From Coriobacteriaceae bacterium (lineage in GTDB: Bacteria; Actinomycetota; Coriobacteriia; Coriobacteriales; Eggerthellaceae): 64,000 nucleotides of DNA. The position numbers and the translations under genes were made by a program. Below the pieces are notes generated by a model. It searched no databases. It was not told the origin of the DNA and was given only the letters and a program-made list of their open reading frames with translations. The stretch is from assembly GCA_015062685.1 (NCBI GenBank), contig SUUE01000005.1, positions 21,628-85,627 on the forward strand, given 5' to 3'. This document shows, piece after piece, positions 50,280 through 59,162 of the stretch (positions are counted from its first letter, which is position 1; each line of letters begins with the position of its first letter).

Positions 50280-51371
50280 CTAGAACCCCTCGGGCGGGAC
50301 CATTCCGATGTGCTCGTAGGTGCGCGCGGTGGCCTGGCGCCCCTTCGGCGTTCGGATCATGAGGCCTTGCTGCATGAGGAAGGGCTCGTACACGTCCTCG
50401 AGCGTGTCGGGCTCTTCCGAGAGCGCGCTCGCCAAAGTGGTCAGCCCCACCGGGCGCCCGCCGAACTGGACGGCGAGCATCTCGAGTATGCGGTTGTCCA
50501 TGGCGTCGAGGCCGAGCGAGTCGACCTCGAAGAAGCTGAGGGCCTGAGCCGCGACGTCTTCGGTGATGCTGCCGTCGCCCCTCACCTGCGCCCAGTCGCG
50601 GACGCGCTTCAGGAGGCGGTTCGCCAGGCGCGGCGTGCCGCGGGAGCGGCGCGCGATCTCGAGGGCGCCGTCCTCCTCGATGCTGACGTCGAGGATGGCC
50701 GCAGACCTCGTGACGATGGCCGCAAGTTCCTCGGGCGTGTAGTACTGCAGGCGGAACGCGATGCCGAAGCGGTCGCGCAACGGCCCCGTGAGCAGGCCCG
50801 TGCGCGTGGTGGCGCCTATGAGCGTGAAGCGCGGCAGGTCGAGCCTGATGGAGCGAGCGGCGGGGCCCTTGCCCACCACGATGTCGAGCGCAAAATCCTC
50901 GAGGGCCGGGTAGAGCACCTCCTCGACCATGCGGTTCATGCGATGGATCTCGTCGATGAACAGCACGTCGCCCTCTTCCAGGTTCGTGAGGATGGCTGCC
51001 AGGTCGCCCGTGCGCTCGATAGCCGGGCCGCTCGTCGTCTTGATGTTGGCGCCCAGCTCGTTTGCCACGACCGTCGCGAGCGTCGTCTTGCCGAGGCCCG
51101 GAGGGCCGCTGAACAGGATGTGGTCGGCCGCCTCGCCGCGTGCCTGCGCGGCCTCGATCATGATTGCGAGCGATTCCTTGACCTTCTCCTGCCCCAGGTA
51201 GTCCTTGAGGTATTTGGGGCGCAGGCTGCGGTCGATCGCCAGGTCCTCCTCCTGCAGCTCCACGCCCGTGGCGCGGGTGCGCGCATCGGCGCCATCGCCT
51301 TGGCCAACAAGGGAGCCATGCGCCTGCATTCCGGCGTCGAACACCAGCCCCTCTATTTCGATTCCAGCCAT
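50280..51371 (-). CDS. ruvB: Holliday junction branch-migration ATPase RuvB
   Basis: This 363-residue AAA+ motor drives branch migration with RuvA. Walker [12 protein letters not shown], Walker [11 protein letters not shown], sensor 1 GATTRTG and a C-terminal winged helix ([16 protein letters not shown]) are present. The N-terminal 35 residues before [13 protein letters not shown] are longer and Gly/Ala-rich compared with typical RuvB. It follows ruvA in the same operon after 30 bases. Confidence 0.97.
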   Translation of the reverse strand: MAGIEIEGLVFDAGMQAHGSLVGQGDGADARTRATGVELQEEDLAIDRSLRPKYLKDYLGQEKVKESLAIMIEAAQARGEAADHILFSGPPGLGKTTLATVVANELGANIKTTSGPAIERTGDLAAILTNLEEGDVLFIDEIHRMNRMVEEVLYPALEDFALDIVVGKGPAARSIRLDLPRFTLIGATTRTGLLTGPLRDRFGIAFRLQYYTPEELAAIVTRSAAILDVSIEEDGALEIARRSRGTPRLANRLLKRVRDWAQVRGDGSITEDVAAQALSFFEVDSLGLDAMDNRILEMLAVQFGGRPVGLTTLASALSEEPDTLEDVYEPFLMQQGLMIRTPKGRQATARTYEHIGMVPPEGF

Positions 51372-51401
51372 ACCCTGTTCCGTTTCCGCTTCTTGGCTTT
51401 G

Positions 51402-51986
51402 CTATGCGCCCAGTTTTTTCAACGCGTATTGTAGCAGCGAGCTTTCGGTGCCGTCCTCGGGCGCCCCCTTGAGCGCCAGGTCGATCTCGCCCGTGGTGAA
51501 GCCCATGGACAGAAGCGCTTCCTTCGCTCCCTCGAGCGCCTGGTTGGCCAGCTGCGCCTCCTGGGCGAACAAGCCGCCGAGGCCCTCGTCGAGCGACCCC
51601 TTGAGCTCCAAGATGATGCGCGATGCCGTCTTCTTGCCCACGCCGGGTATGCGCTGCACCGCCGCCACGTCCTGCGCGGCGATGAGGTCCGCCAGCTGGG
51701 CGGGAGCATACGAGGAGAGGGCCGCGAGGGCAACCTTCGGCCCGACGCCGCTCACCGTGATGAGCTTCTCGAAGAGCGCCTTCTCCTCCATGTCGAGGAA
51801 GCCGAAGAGCGACATGCCGTCGTCGCGCACTTGCATGTGCGTGTAAACCGTGACGCGCTCCCCCGCCTGGGGAAGCTTGGCGAGGGACGCCTGCGACATG
51901 CCCACCTCGAAGCCGACGCCGCCTACGTTCACGAACGCGCTCGCGAGCGTCTTCCCCGCCAGCACTCCATCTAGGAAGGCAATCAT
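51402..51986 (-). CDS. ruvA: Holliday junction DNA-binding protein RuvA
   Basis: This 194-residue protein has the OB-fold domain (MIAFLDGVLAGKT), helix-hairpin-helix motifs (LITVSGVGPKVALA and QRIPGVGKKTASRI) and a C-terminal RuvB-binding domain. The ATG at 51986 overlaps the ruvC stop as ATGA and has AGGTGG upstream. It recognises the four-way junction and loads RuvB. Confidence 0.97.
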   Translation of the reverse strand: MIAFLDGVLAGKTLASAFVNVGGVGFEVGMSQASLAKLPQAGERVTVYTHMQVRDDGMSLFGFLDMEEKALFEKLITVSGVGPKVALAALSSYAPAQLADLIAAQDVAAVQRIPGVGKKTASRIILELKGSLDEGLGGLFAQEAQLANQALEGAKEALLSMGFTTGEIDLALKGAPEDGTESSLLQYALKKLGA

Positions 51987-52489
51987 CCGACAGCCACCTT
52001 TCCCTCGAGACCCTCGTGGGTCGTGTAGCAGATTGCCGCGGCGAGCGCGTCGGCCGCATGGTCGGGGCGCGGCACGACGTCGAGCGACAAGAGCTGCTTT
52101 ACCATGTATTGCACCTGGGCCTTGTCGGCACCGCCCGCGCCCACCACGGCCAGCTTGATTTGCTTGGGCGTGAACTCGCCCACCTTCATGCCGGCGTTGG
52201 CGCACGCCACGAGCGCCGCCCCGCGGGCTTGGCCCGTGGCGAAGGCGGCCGTGATGTTCTGTCCGAACCACACGGTCTCGATGCCCACGCACGTGGGCCT
52301 GTAGCGCTCGGCCACCGCGCCGATTTGCTCGTGGATCTTCGCGAGGCGCTTCTCGAGCGGCACCTCGGCCGGAGTGGAGACGCAGCCGTATGCGACGCAC
52401 GTCAGCCGCGCGCCGCGCTGCTCGATCACCCCCCAGCCTGTGTTCGCCAGGCCGGGGTCGATGCCCATTATGATTCGTTCCTTGCCCAT
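51983..52489 (-). CDS. ruvC: Holliday junction resolvase RuvC
   Basis: This 168-residue nuclease has the first catalytic Asp in MGIDPGLANTGWG, Glu in CVGIETVWFG and a C-terminal PDHAADALAAAICY with the Asp pair. It cuts Holliday junctions after RuvAB migration. The ATG at 52489 gives MGKERIIMGIDPG, the usual short N terminus. A promoter with a 17-base spacer would start transcription at this codon, so the mRNA may be leaderless. An ATG at 52507 would lie upstream of that -10. Confidence 0.94.
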   Translation of the reverse strand: MGKERIIMGIDPGLANTGWGVIEQRGARLTCVAYGCVSTPAEVPLEKRLAKIHEQIGAVAERYRPTCVGIETVWFGQNITAAFATGQARGAALVACANAGMKVGEFTPKQIKLAVVGAGGADKAQVQYMVKQLLSLDVVPRPDHAADALAAAICYTTHEGLEGKVAVG

Positions 52490-52495
52490 GGGAGC

Positions 52496-52524
52496 ATGAT
52501 AGAACATCCGTTTGTATTACGCAA
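52496..52524 (-). promoter_or_regulatory. Predicted ruvC promoter (leaderless)
   Basis: TTGCGT and TATCAT are separated by 17 bases on the minus strand. The distance from the -10 to the ruvC ATG is about six bases, so the transcript would begin at the start codon. The -35 overlaps the stop codon of the small gene upstream. Confidence 0.55.
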
Positions 52525-52735
52525 GCGGCCCCTCGGCGCGGCGACGCGCCGCGGCGCGCGCCAAAACGGCTCGGCCAGCTTCCCCGAGATGGCACACGAA
52601 CACGAGCTCGCCGTTGAAGAGCTTGGGCGTCTTCTCATCGCACAGAGGGCCGTTGCACCCCCTGCACTTGACATCCTCGACGGGGATCCCGGCAAAATCC
52701 TCCTCGGTCAAGCTGATATCGATTTGTCTGCCCAC
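52517..52735 (-). CDS. Small Cys-rich (zinc-ribbon-like) protein
   Basis: This 72-residue protein starts at a GTG with AAAGGA six bases upstream. Cysteines are arranged as CRGCNGPLC and a later FVCHLGEAG, consistent with a small zinc-binding fold; the tail is Arg/Ala-rich. Its stop codon overlaps the ruvC -35. The family was not recognised. It could be a small RNA- or DNA-associated accessory protein, but context gives no firm role. Confidence 0.6.
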   Translation of the reverse strand: MGRQIDISLTEEDFAGIPVEDVKCRGCNGPLCDEKTPKLFNGELVFVCHLGEAGRAVLARAAARRRAEGPLA

Positions 52736-52753
52736 TGCACATCCTTTCGCAAA

Positions 52754-52784
52754 CAGAAGATGCGGCCTGCAAGCAGGCCGCATC
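52754..52784 (-). terminator. Stem-loop terminator after the MFS gene
   Basis: A perfect 12-bp stem, GATGCGGCCTGC-AA-GCAGGCCGCATC, is followed on the minus strand by TTCTGTTT. It lies about 30 bases past the stop of the MFS gene and would end the oxidoreductase operon transcript. Confidence 0.8.
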
Positions 52785-52812
52785 CGAACAGGTAGTCTAT
52801 CGCGCCTTGGAG

Positions 52813-54138
52813 TTACGCGGTGACGGCCTTGGTTTTCTTGGCGCGCTTGCGCGGCATCGCGAACGCGATGACTGCAGCGATGGCCATGGTGATGCCGACG
52901 ATCAGGAAGGAGTCGCCGACGAAACCGCTTGCGTCGATGACCATGCCGGCCAGCCACGGACCGAGGTAGCGGCCCACGATGTTGATCGTGCCGACCACGC
53001 CCGTGCCCGTCGCGCGGATGTCATCGTCGTAGTACTCGCCCGCAGCGGTCATGATGACCGTGATGACGCCCGTGCAAGCGGAGATCGTTGCCACGAAGAA
53101 GTAGCACGCGAGCAGCGAAGCCTCGGGCGTGTTCGACAGGTAGAAGAAGTAGGCGAGCGAGAGCACCGCGTTGAGCGCGACCATGAACGCCATGAGGCTC
53201 TTGCGCTCCATGCGGTCGGACAGCTGGCCCAAGATGAGCTCGGTGATGATGGTCAGAATGCCGCCCCACGTGATGGCGAGGCTCGCCTGAGCCAGGTCGA
53301 AGCCGGCGGACTGGATGGACGCGACGTAGAACTGGGTGGCTGCCATGTAGCCGATCTGGTAGATGATGTAGAAGATGCCGAAGTGCCAGGTGATGGGCAT
53401 CTTGAGAACGCGCATGATGGGGGTCTCGGTGGACTTGGAAGCGGTCTCGGCCTTCGGCTGCTCGATAGTCGGCGTCGGCGCGGCCTGCGTGCCCTCGGGC
53501 GCGCCATAGGGAGCCAGGCCCTTCTCCTCGGGGCCCTCGCGGAACGTGATGGCGATGAACAGGGCGATCAGGGCGTAGATGCCGCCGAAGATGATGTAGG
53601 CCATCTCCCAACCCGTGCTGGCGATGATGATCGGGGCGACGATGCCCAAGATGATCGCCGAGAAGTTCGCGCCCGGGGTGATAAGGCTCATGCCCATGCC
53701 GCGCTTCTCGGGGGCGAACCAACGAGAGACGATCTTCGGCAGGATGGCCATGAGCAGGCCAGCGGTGCCGCAACCAGCAATCGACCACGTCACGATCGCG
53801 GGGATCAGGCCCATGGGCGCCAGGATGCCGAACGAGATGGCGCCTGCGGAAGCCAGGCCGCAAGCGAGCACGATCATGCGCTTCGTGCCAAACTTGTCAG
53901 CGGCCATGCCCCATGCGAACGAGAGGCCCGCGTAGAAGATCATGTAGATGGATGTGATCAGGCCCACCTCGGCGTACGACACGCCCAGGGTCTGACGGAT
54001 CGACTCAAGCGAGATTGCCGGAAGGCGCTGCGCGCTCAAGACGATGAACTGGGTCAGGAAGCCGCCCAAGCAAATGACGAACGCGTAATGCAGTCCGCCC
54101 CTTTTCTTCGGCGCCGTGCCCTCTACTGTTTGAAGCAT
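52813..54138 (-). CDS. MFS transporter, OFA (oxalate/formate antiporter)-like
   Basis: This 441-residue protein has twelve predicted membrane helices and a central cytoplasmic loop (about 205-240). The segment RWFAPEKRGMGMSLITPGANF, shared by OFA-type and related carboxylate carriers, lies near helix 5. It is the last gene of the run that begins with the molybdopterin oxidoreductase. Placement suggests import of the enzyme's substrate or exchange with its product. AAGGAGGAGG precedes the ATG. Substrate is not predictable from sequence. Confidence 0.85.
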   Translation of the reverse strand: MLQTVEGTAPKKRGGLHYAFVICLGGFLTQFIVLSAQRLPAISLESIRQTLGVSYAEVGLITSIYMIFYAGLSFAWGMAADKFGTKRMIVLACGLASAGAISFGILAPMGLIPAIVTWSIAGCGTAGLLMAILPKIVSRWFAPEKRGMGMSLITPGANFSAIILGIVAPIIIASTGWEMAYIIFGGIYALIALFIAITFREGPEEKGLAPYGAPEGTQAAPTPTIEQPKAETASKSTETPIMRVLKMPITWHFGIFYIIYQIGYMAATQFYVASIQSAGFDLAQASLAITWGGILTIITELILGQLSDRMERKSLMAFMVALNAVLSLAYFFYLSNTPEASLLACYFFVATISACTGVITVIMTAAGEYYDDDIRATGTGVVGTINIVGRYLGPWLAGMVIDASGFVGDSFLIVGITMAIAAVIAFAMPRKRAKKTKAVTA

Positions 54139-54169
54139 TGTTTCCTCCTCCTTGAATTATTCCCAATGC

Positions 54170-54640
54170 TTAATTGCTCTTCGCCAAAAACCTCGGCGTT
54201 AAAGCTGATATGAACAATGCGCGGCGTGCGCGCCGGTGCTCCTTCATGGCGGCTGCGTTACCTTCCTTCGCAGCCCACGCGGCTTGCTCGAACTCCTGCC
54301 GCGCGGCCCTGCCGCCTTCCGCCTCGAGCTCTGCGCACGCCTTCACGCGCTCGGCGTCGGCGATGATCTTGAGCGCCCGCTTCTTGCACTTGACGGGCAC
54401 GAAGATGTCGACGCCGTAGTTCTTGTCCTTGTGCTGGGGAACAGCCATGCATGCAATGGGGTGGTTCATCTTGAGGGTTCCCCTGTCGATGCCGTAAAGG
54501 GGAATGCCCTCCTCGCGGAACAGATACGCCATCCCGTCGTATTGCCACTTCATGGTGATGTTGGTCAGGAACGACCACGTGGTCTCGTTGAACTCCCTCA
54601 GATCGACCATGGTCGTGAATCCGGTCCTCTTCTGCGGCAT
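54170..54640 (-). CDS. Hypothetical protein of the oxidoreductase operon
   Basis: This 156-residue soluble protein contains a globular N-terminal two thirds (TTWSFLTNITMKWQYDGMAY) and an Ala/Glu/Arg-rich helical tail. It has only two cysteines, so it is not an iron-sulphur protein. It lies between the ferredoxin and the transporter, with GAGGAGGG before the ATG. It could be a maturation chaperone or accessory subunit for the molybdoenzyme. This is inferred from position only, and the family was not recognised. Confidence 0.65.
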   Translation of the reverse strand: MPQKRTGFTTMVDLREFNETTWSFLTNITMKWQYDGMAYLFREEGIPLYGIDRGTLKMNHPIACMAVPQHKDKNYGVDIFVPVKCKKRALKIIADAERVKACAELEAEGGRAARQEFEQAAWAAKEGNAAAMKEHRRARRALFISALTPRFLAKSN

Positions 54641-54718
54641 GTTCCCTCCTCGGTTCGAGTTGGCTCGGAGCCTGCCGCCGCATTGCCCCTCCGGCAGCAG
54701 GCCCTCATTCCGATAGCG

Positions 54719-55057
54719 CTAGGGCAAGAAGCAGCTCACCTTGCCATGGCCGAGCTCGACCATGCGCTTGGTCAGGTCCTCCACGGGCAGGACCTCGATG
54801 ACGTTGGCCAGACAGTGCAGCTCGCACATGGCCTTCTTGCCTTCCTCCTTGCGGCTGGCGCACAGATTGCACAGGCGCGAGGGCACGGGCACGTAGTCCC
54901 ACTCCCACTGGCCGCCGAGCTTCTTGGGGCCGATCTGCTCGACCGTGATGCCCCACTCCTCGAGGGGCAGGTCGTGCTCCTTGCGGCACGAGACCTCGCA
55001 CGATTTGCAGCCAGTGCACAAGCTGTAATCGATAAGCATTCCGTATTGCATTTCCAT
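54719..55057 (-). CDS. Two-cluster 4Fe-4S ferredoxin subunit (DmsB/NrfC-like, short)
   Basis: This 112-residue electron-transfer protein has the motifs C14-x2-C17-x2-C20-x3-C24 and C63-x2-C66-x11-C78-x3-C82, enough for two [4Fe-4S] clusters. DmsB-type subunits usually carry four clusters, so this is a reduced form. It lies nine bases after the molybdopterin subunit gene and probably feeds electrons to it in the cytoplasm. A second ATG at 55051 has better ribosome-site spacing. Confidence 0.88.
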   Translation of the reverse strand: MEMQYGMLIDYSLCTGCKSCEVSCRKEHDLPLEEWGITVEQIGPKKLGGQWEWDYVPVPSRLCNLCASRKEEGKKAMCELHCLANVIEVLPVEDLTKRMVELGHGKVSCFLP

Positions 55058-55066
55058 TCCCCCTCT

Positions 55067-57352
55067 CTAGGCGTCGAGCGAATCGACGCGCTCGATCTTG
55101 CAGATGCCGTTCTTGTAAGGCGCGCCGTAGCCGGTGACGCCCACGCTCTCGTGCGGGATCAGGTTGTTGGCGTTGGCCTTCCACACGCCATAGAGGTTAG
55201 GAGCCTCGCCGTCCTGCTCGGGGAACCACCATGCATGCTCGACGTGAATGAACTTGTCGTTGACCATCTCGGTCAGGTACGCCTTCTGCACCATGGAGCC
55301 CTGCGGGCTGGTCACGCGCACCCAATCGCCGTCCTCGATGCCGTACTTGGCAGCGACCGTCGGATGGATGCTCACGAGCGGCCACGGGTGCATCGCGCGC
55401 ATGCTCGGCACTTGACGGTGCTCGGAGTGGAACATGGAGATGTTGCGTCCACCGGTCGTGTAGTAGAGCGGGAACTCGTCGGCCAGGTCGGGGCGAGAAA
55501 TATGGCTGAACTCGGGTTCCTCGTAGTAGGGGACGCCACCCTCGCCGTAGTTCTCGAGCACGATGGAGCGCAGCTCGACCAGGCCGGTGATGGTGTCGAA
55601 GCCCGGCTCGCCGTCGGGGCGCAGCCCGCCCGTCTCGTACTTGCGGTACTCGTAGCCCGCCATCTTCGCGGGGACGGCGCGCACGTCGTCCAGGCCGAAA
55701 TCGTAGTTCTTGCGCAGCTGCTCGTCGAAGAACTGGTCGACGGAGTCCATGTTGCCCCAGATCTCCGGGCGCAGGCGCTTGCCCATGTCGATGAGGATCT
55801 CGAGGTCGCTCTTCGTGTTGGGGTTGTCGAACGCCTTGTTCATGGCGCCGATGAAGTGCTGGTTGCGCCCGAAGTTGGGGGTGACCAGACCATCGTGCTC
55901 GGCAAACGTCGAGAGCGGCAGCACCACGTCGGCGAGTGCCATGATGGTGGGCGTCATGAAGATGTCCTGCACCACCACGAACTCGAGCGGCTTCATGGCC
56001 TCGTACCAGCGCTGCGGCTGGTCCGCCATGCAGGCCAGGGGGTTAGTGCCGATCATCCAGCACATCTTGAGGTCGTAGTAGCAGTCGCGGTCCTTGTACA
56101 TGCCCTCGAGCCAGTTGAGCAGCGTGTCGCCCTGGACGCCGCCCATGGCTGCGCCGATGTTGAACAGCTTGTACTTGCCGTCAGGGTCGACGATGTGCTT
56201 GGCTGCCATCTCGGGCGAGATGGTGTCGGACATCTCGTAGCGCCACTTGCCGATGAAGCTCGTCGGTTTCGTGATGGCGATGCCGCCGGGTACGTCAAGG
56301 TAGCCGCAGATGGCCATGATGGACAGGAAGCACTGGCCTGCTTGCGTGGAAGCCTTCGATTGGTCGAGCGCCACGCCCCAGATGCCCGACGACGGGGCGT
56401 TGGTGGCGAACGCGCGGGCCGCGCCCACGAGCGTCTCGGGATCGACCCAGGTCACTTCCTGCACCTTCTCGGGCGTCCACTCCTCGACGGCCTCCGCCAG
56501 GTCCTCGAAGCCGAAACACCAGTTCTCGACGAAGTCGTGGTCGTAGAGATCCTCCTTGATGATCACGCGCAGGAGGCCCATGCCTACGGCGGCGTCGGTG
56601 CCCGGACGCAGCTGCAGGTGGTATTCCGCATGGGCGGAGAGCCAGGTGAGACGCGGGTCGATCGTGATGATCTTCGAGCCGCGCTTCATGAGGTCGATAA
56701 TCGAATGGCCGAAGAAGCCGTCGGGGCTCGAGTACAGCGGGTCCTTGCCCCAGATGATCAAGTACTTCGGGCACTCCCAACCGGGGTGGTCGTAACGGTC
56801 CTCGTAGTACTGAGCCCAGTCAATCTCGGGAACGCCCGCACCCAACAGGTAGTTTGCGATTGTCGCACGAGGGCCGTAGCACGCCTGACCGCTGAAAGCG
56901 TACGTGGAAGCGCCGTTGCATGTGTTCAGCACGGACGGGCCGTAGACGGGAGCGTACAGCGTGCTCTCGCGCCCGGTCCCCGTGAGCGTGAAGATGCTCT
57001 CCGCTCCGTACTTATCCCAGATCTCGCGCACCTTCGCCTCGATGAGGTCGTAGGCTTCGTCCCACGTAACTTCTTTCCACGCGTTCTTGCCGCGGTCGGC
57101 GCGGTCGCGCACCATCGGGTGCTGCAGGCGGTCCTTGTGGTAGACAACCTCGTCAAGCGCGATGCACCTCGGGCACAGCCGCCCATGGGTGATCGGATGG
57201 TCGGGGTCGCCCTCGACCCTGACGAGCTTGCCGTCCTCCACGTGAAGGATCAAGCCGCATCCAACTGGATGGTCTCCCGGCGGCGACCAAGCGCAGGTGC
57301 GCACTTTCAGCACGCCGTCCTCTTCGGTTGCAAATGACTTTTCCATGTCCAT
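55067..57352 (-). CDS. Molybdopterin-dependent oxidoreductase (DMSO reductase superfamily, catechol dehydroxylase/acetylene hydratase-like)
   Basis: This 761-residue catalytic subunit has the N-terminal cluster-binding segment with C20, H28, C32 and C60, the cofactor segments (YLIIWGKDPLYSSPDG and IITIDPRLTWLSAHA) and a C-terminal MGD-binding domain (WVRVTSPQG). A Cys in SGQACYGPR is a candidate metal ligand. There is no Tat signal, so the enzyme should be cytoplasmic. With a two-cluster ferredoxin, an MFS carrier and a divergent-type LuxR neighbour it resembles Eggerthellaceae loci that reductively dehydroxylate catechols or polyphenols. The actual substrate is unknown. Confidence 0.88.
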   Translation of the reverse strand: MDMEKSFATEEDGVLKVRTCAWSPPGDHPVGCGLILHVEDGKLVRVEGDPDHPITHGRLCPRCIALDEVVYHKDRLQHPMVRDRADRGKNAWKEVTWDEAYDLIEAKVREIWDKYGAESIFTLTGTGRESTLYAPVYGPSVLNTCNGASTYAFSGQACYGPRATIANYLLGAGVPEIDWAQYYEDRYDHPGWECPKYLIIWGKDPLYSSPDGFFGHSIIDLMKRGSKIITIDPRLTWLSAHAEYHLQLRPGTDAAVGMGLLRVIIKEDLYDHDFVENWCFGFEDLAEAVEEWTPEKVQEVTWVDPETLVGAARAFATNAPSSGIWGVALDQSKASTQAGQCFLSIMAICGYLDVPGGIAITKPTSFIGKWRYEMSDTISPEMAAKHIVDPDGKYKLFNIGAAMGGVQGDTLLNWLEGMYKDRDCYYDLKMCWMIGTNPLACMADQPQRWYEAMKPLEFVVVQDIFMTPTIMALADVVLPLSTFAEHDGLVTPNFGRNQHFIGAMNKAFDNPNTKSDLEILIDMGKRLRPEIWGNMDSVDQFFDEQLRKNYDFGLDDVRAVPAKMAGYEYRKYETGGLRPDGEPGFDTITGLVELRSIVLENYGEGGVPYYEEPEFSHISRPDLADEFPLYYTTGGRNISMFHSEHRQVPSMRAMHPWPLVSIHPTVAAKYGIEDGDWVRVTSPQGSMVQKAYLTEMVNDKFIHVEHAWWFPEQDGEAPNLYGVWKANANNLIPHESVGVTGYGAPYKNGICKIERVDSLDA

Positions 57353-57481
57353 TTGCCATACCCCCCTCGTCTCGATTCGATCGCAGTCCCTCTGCGTTCG
57401 GTTGCGAGGAAGGTACCGCCGTATGCACGTTGCGGGCAGACCCGTGAGGGGGCGTTTTTGCGGGGGTATGGAGCGGGGGCG

Positions 57482-57507
57482 AACGGGGTGGAACGCCCCA
57501 CCCCGTT
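57482..57507. terminator. Stem-loop between luxR-type gene and oxidoreductase operon
   Basis: Arms AACGGGGTGG and CCACCCCGTT (57482-57491, 57498-57507) pair perfectly around a six-base loop, 11 bases past the stop of the LuxR-type gene. No long U-run follows, so termination is possible but not certain. It may instead be part of the oxidoreductase operon's control region. Confidence 0.5.
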
Positions 57508-57517
57508 TAAGGGGGTG

Positions 57518-59077
57518 CTAGCCGCGAACAGCGGAAATGCGGCTCTCCGTCATATCGATGAGCTCTTGCCGCGAATGGATGCCCGCCTTGGCGTAAACGT
57601 TCTTAACGTAGCCCTTCACGGTGTTCGGGGCGATGACGAGCTCGTCGGCAATGAAACCGATGGAACGCCCGCGCGACAGGAGAGCAAACACCTCGGCCTC
57701 GCGCGCGGTCAGCTTGAATTCCTTGGCAATATCCGAGCAAGCGATCGTCCAAGGATTCTCGACCAGATCGTCTTCCGTCCGCATGGCCACGGACTCCTGA
57801 GCGAACTGCGAGCCCTCGACAGACAACGTGCTCCCCAGGGCTTCGCTCACCGTGTGTTCGTTCGGCACGAACAGCACCGCGGCGAGCAAGACGAAAGCAG
57901 TGACCAGGAAGAACGCAACGTAAAATGACGCCGAATCGACGAGCGACTCTTCGGCGAAAGCGACGACCACCCAGCCCAGCGTCGTCGCGAGAGCGGAGGC
58001 GCCGCGGCCGTAGCCAAAGACGCGCACGGACCCCAATGTGGTCCTGCCCGCCAATTCGATGAACAGGCACCAGACGACCAGGACGAACACGTTGTAGAGC
58101 ACGTTGATAATCAGCCCCTGAGCCGGCAAGAACCGACCGAACAGGGGGCAGAGCAGCATGCCCGCTGCAGCGGCGAAGCCAACGGGAATATAGAGCTTGC
58201 TCACGTCAAAGTTGCGAAACACCAGCACAATATTACCGAGCAACAGAAACGCAGCGACCGCGGCGAAGCTTATGATGACCTCCCATGTCGACTGAGAGGC
58301 GCCTAGGATGACGGTGCTGTCCTGCGTCAGCGCCACAAGAGCTTTAACCAAACCCGCAGCCAACGCAAAGATGAACACAGTGCAAATCAGGCGCGGAAAG
58401 TAACCCTGGGGAAGGGACTTGATGTCGATGAGGTCATTCGGATCGGGCCCATCGCCAGCATCGGAAGGAGCGCAAAACGAGGAAGCCACCGCCACGAGCG
58501 GTAGGGCGGAGATGACCCAAAGAGCCAACACCGGCGGCAGAGCCTGACATGTGAAGAAGATGAGATTGGCCGTCAGAGCCGCAGCCCCCACCTTCATTGC
58601 GGCGTCCATGCCGCTGAACTGACTCGTCACATGCCCGACGCGCAGGCACACGACGGACGTGCCGACGCCCGTGCCGGCGCCGAAAACGCAAAACAGCACG
58701 GGATCCAAGCCCGCCCCTGCCCCGCCGGCGATAAAAAAGGTGCACGCAGTGGCGAGGGCGCCTGCAAGGGGGACGAGCGGGCCGCGCTCAATGAAAGGCT
58801 GGACGCGCTTCGAGAACATGCCCGAAAGGATGAGGCAAACGGCTAGAGCGACACCGGACGAGAGGTAGAGCAGCCCTTGGAACATGCCCGCATCTTCCAC
58901 CTCGAACAGCGAGACCGCCTCGTCACTCGCCATCACAAGGAGAATCCAGGCGCTATAGAACGCTAGGCTCATGAATTGCAACGCCGGCCAGCGATTCCCC
59001 ATGACCTTCGTGAGGCTGAGGCTCGATCGCCCCCAACCGGTCTCGTGCACGGCAGCGTCAACGCGCATTTGCTCCAT
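57518..59077 (-). CDS. Membrane LuxR-type regulator with 12-helix N-terminal domain
   Basis: This is a 519-residue protein. Residues of about 30-420 form roughly twelve membrane helices, and the last 65 carry a LuxR/GerE helix-turn-helix (LTAREAEVFALLSRG to NTVKGYVKNVYAKAGIHSR). Such regulators are expanded in Eggerthellaceae and are commonly encoded beside molybdoenzyme or flavin reductase genes, whose expression they are thought to switch on when substrate is present. It lies directly upstream of the oxidoreductase operon on the same strand. The ATG at 59077 has AGGGGG five bases upstream; a GTG at 59083 would overlap that site. Confidence 0.9.
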   Translation of the reverse strand: MEQMRVDAAVHETGWGRSSLSLTKVMGNRWPALQFMSLAFYSAWILLVMASDEAVSLFEVEDAGMFQGLLYLSSGVALAVCLILSGMFSKRVQPFIERGPLVPLAGALATACTFFIAGGAGAGLDPVLFCVFGAGTGVGTSVVCLRVGHVTSQFSGMDAAMKVGAAALTANLIFFTCQALPPVLALWVISALPLVAVASSFCAPSDAGDGPDPNDLIDIKSLPQGYFPRLICTVFIFALAAGLVKALVALTQDSTVILGASQSTWEVIISFAAVAAFLLLGNIVLVFRNFDVSKLYIPVGFAAAAGMLLCPLFGRFLPAQGLIINVLYNVFVLVVWCLFIELAGRTTLGSVRVFGYGRGASALATTLGWVVVAFAEESLVDSASFYVAFFLVTAFVLLAAVLFVPNEHTVSEALGSTLSVEGSQFAQESVAMRTEDDLVENPWTIACSDIAKEFKLTAREAEVFALLSRGRSIGFIADELVIAPNTVKGYVKNVYAKAGIHSRQELIDMTESRISAVRG

Positions 59078-59138
59078 CTCCACCCCCTAAGTTCAAGAAC
59101 AAACGGCACTAGTTTTAGGTGATTTGAAAGATAGGCGC

Positions 59139-59162
59139 AACCCCCCCCAAACTAGGGGGGTT
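59139..59162. promoter_or_regulatory. C-tract/G-tract palindrome upstream of the LuxR-type gene
   Basis: Eight Cs and, six bases later, six Gs followed by TTT form an inverted repeat about 65-75 bases upstream of the LuxR-type start. Similar G-runs occur just before the start codons of both the LuxR and the oxidoreductase genes. It may be an operator for the adjacent regulator; on the plus strand the same hairpin could also end transcription. Confidence 0.35.

Noticed and set aside
51402-52595. Single 397-codon frame fusing ruvA with upstream sequence
   Set aside because: The upstream part is antiframe to ruvC. RuvA has its own ATG at 51986 with AGGTGG and ATGA overlap.
54236-57337. 1,033-codon plus-strand open frame opposite the molybdoenzyme operon
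   Set aside because: It runs antisense across three recognised genes and shows no family features; high GC explains the lack of stops.
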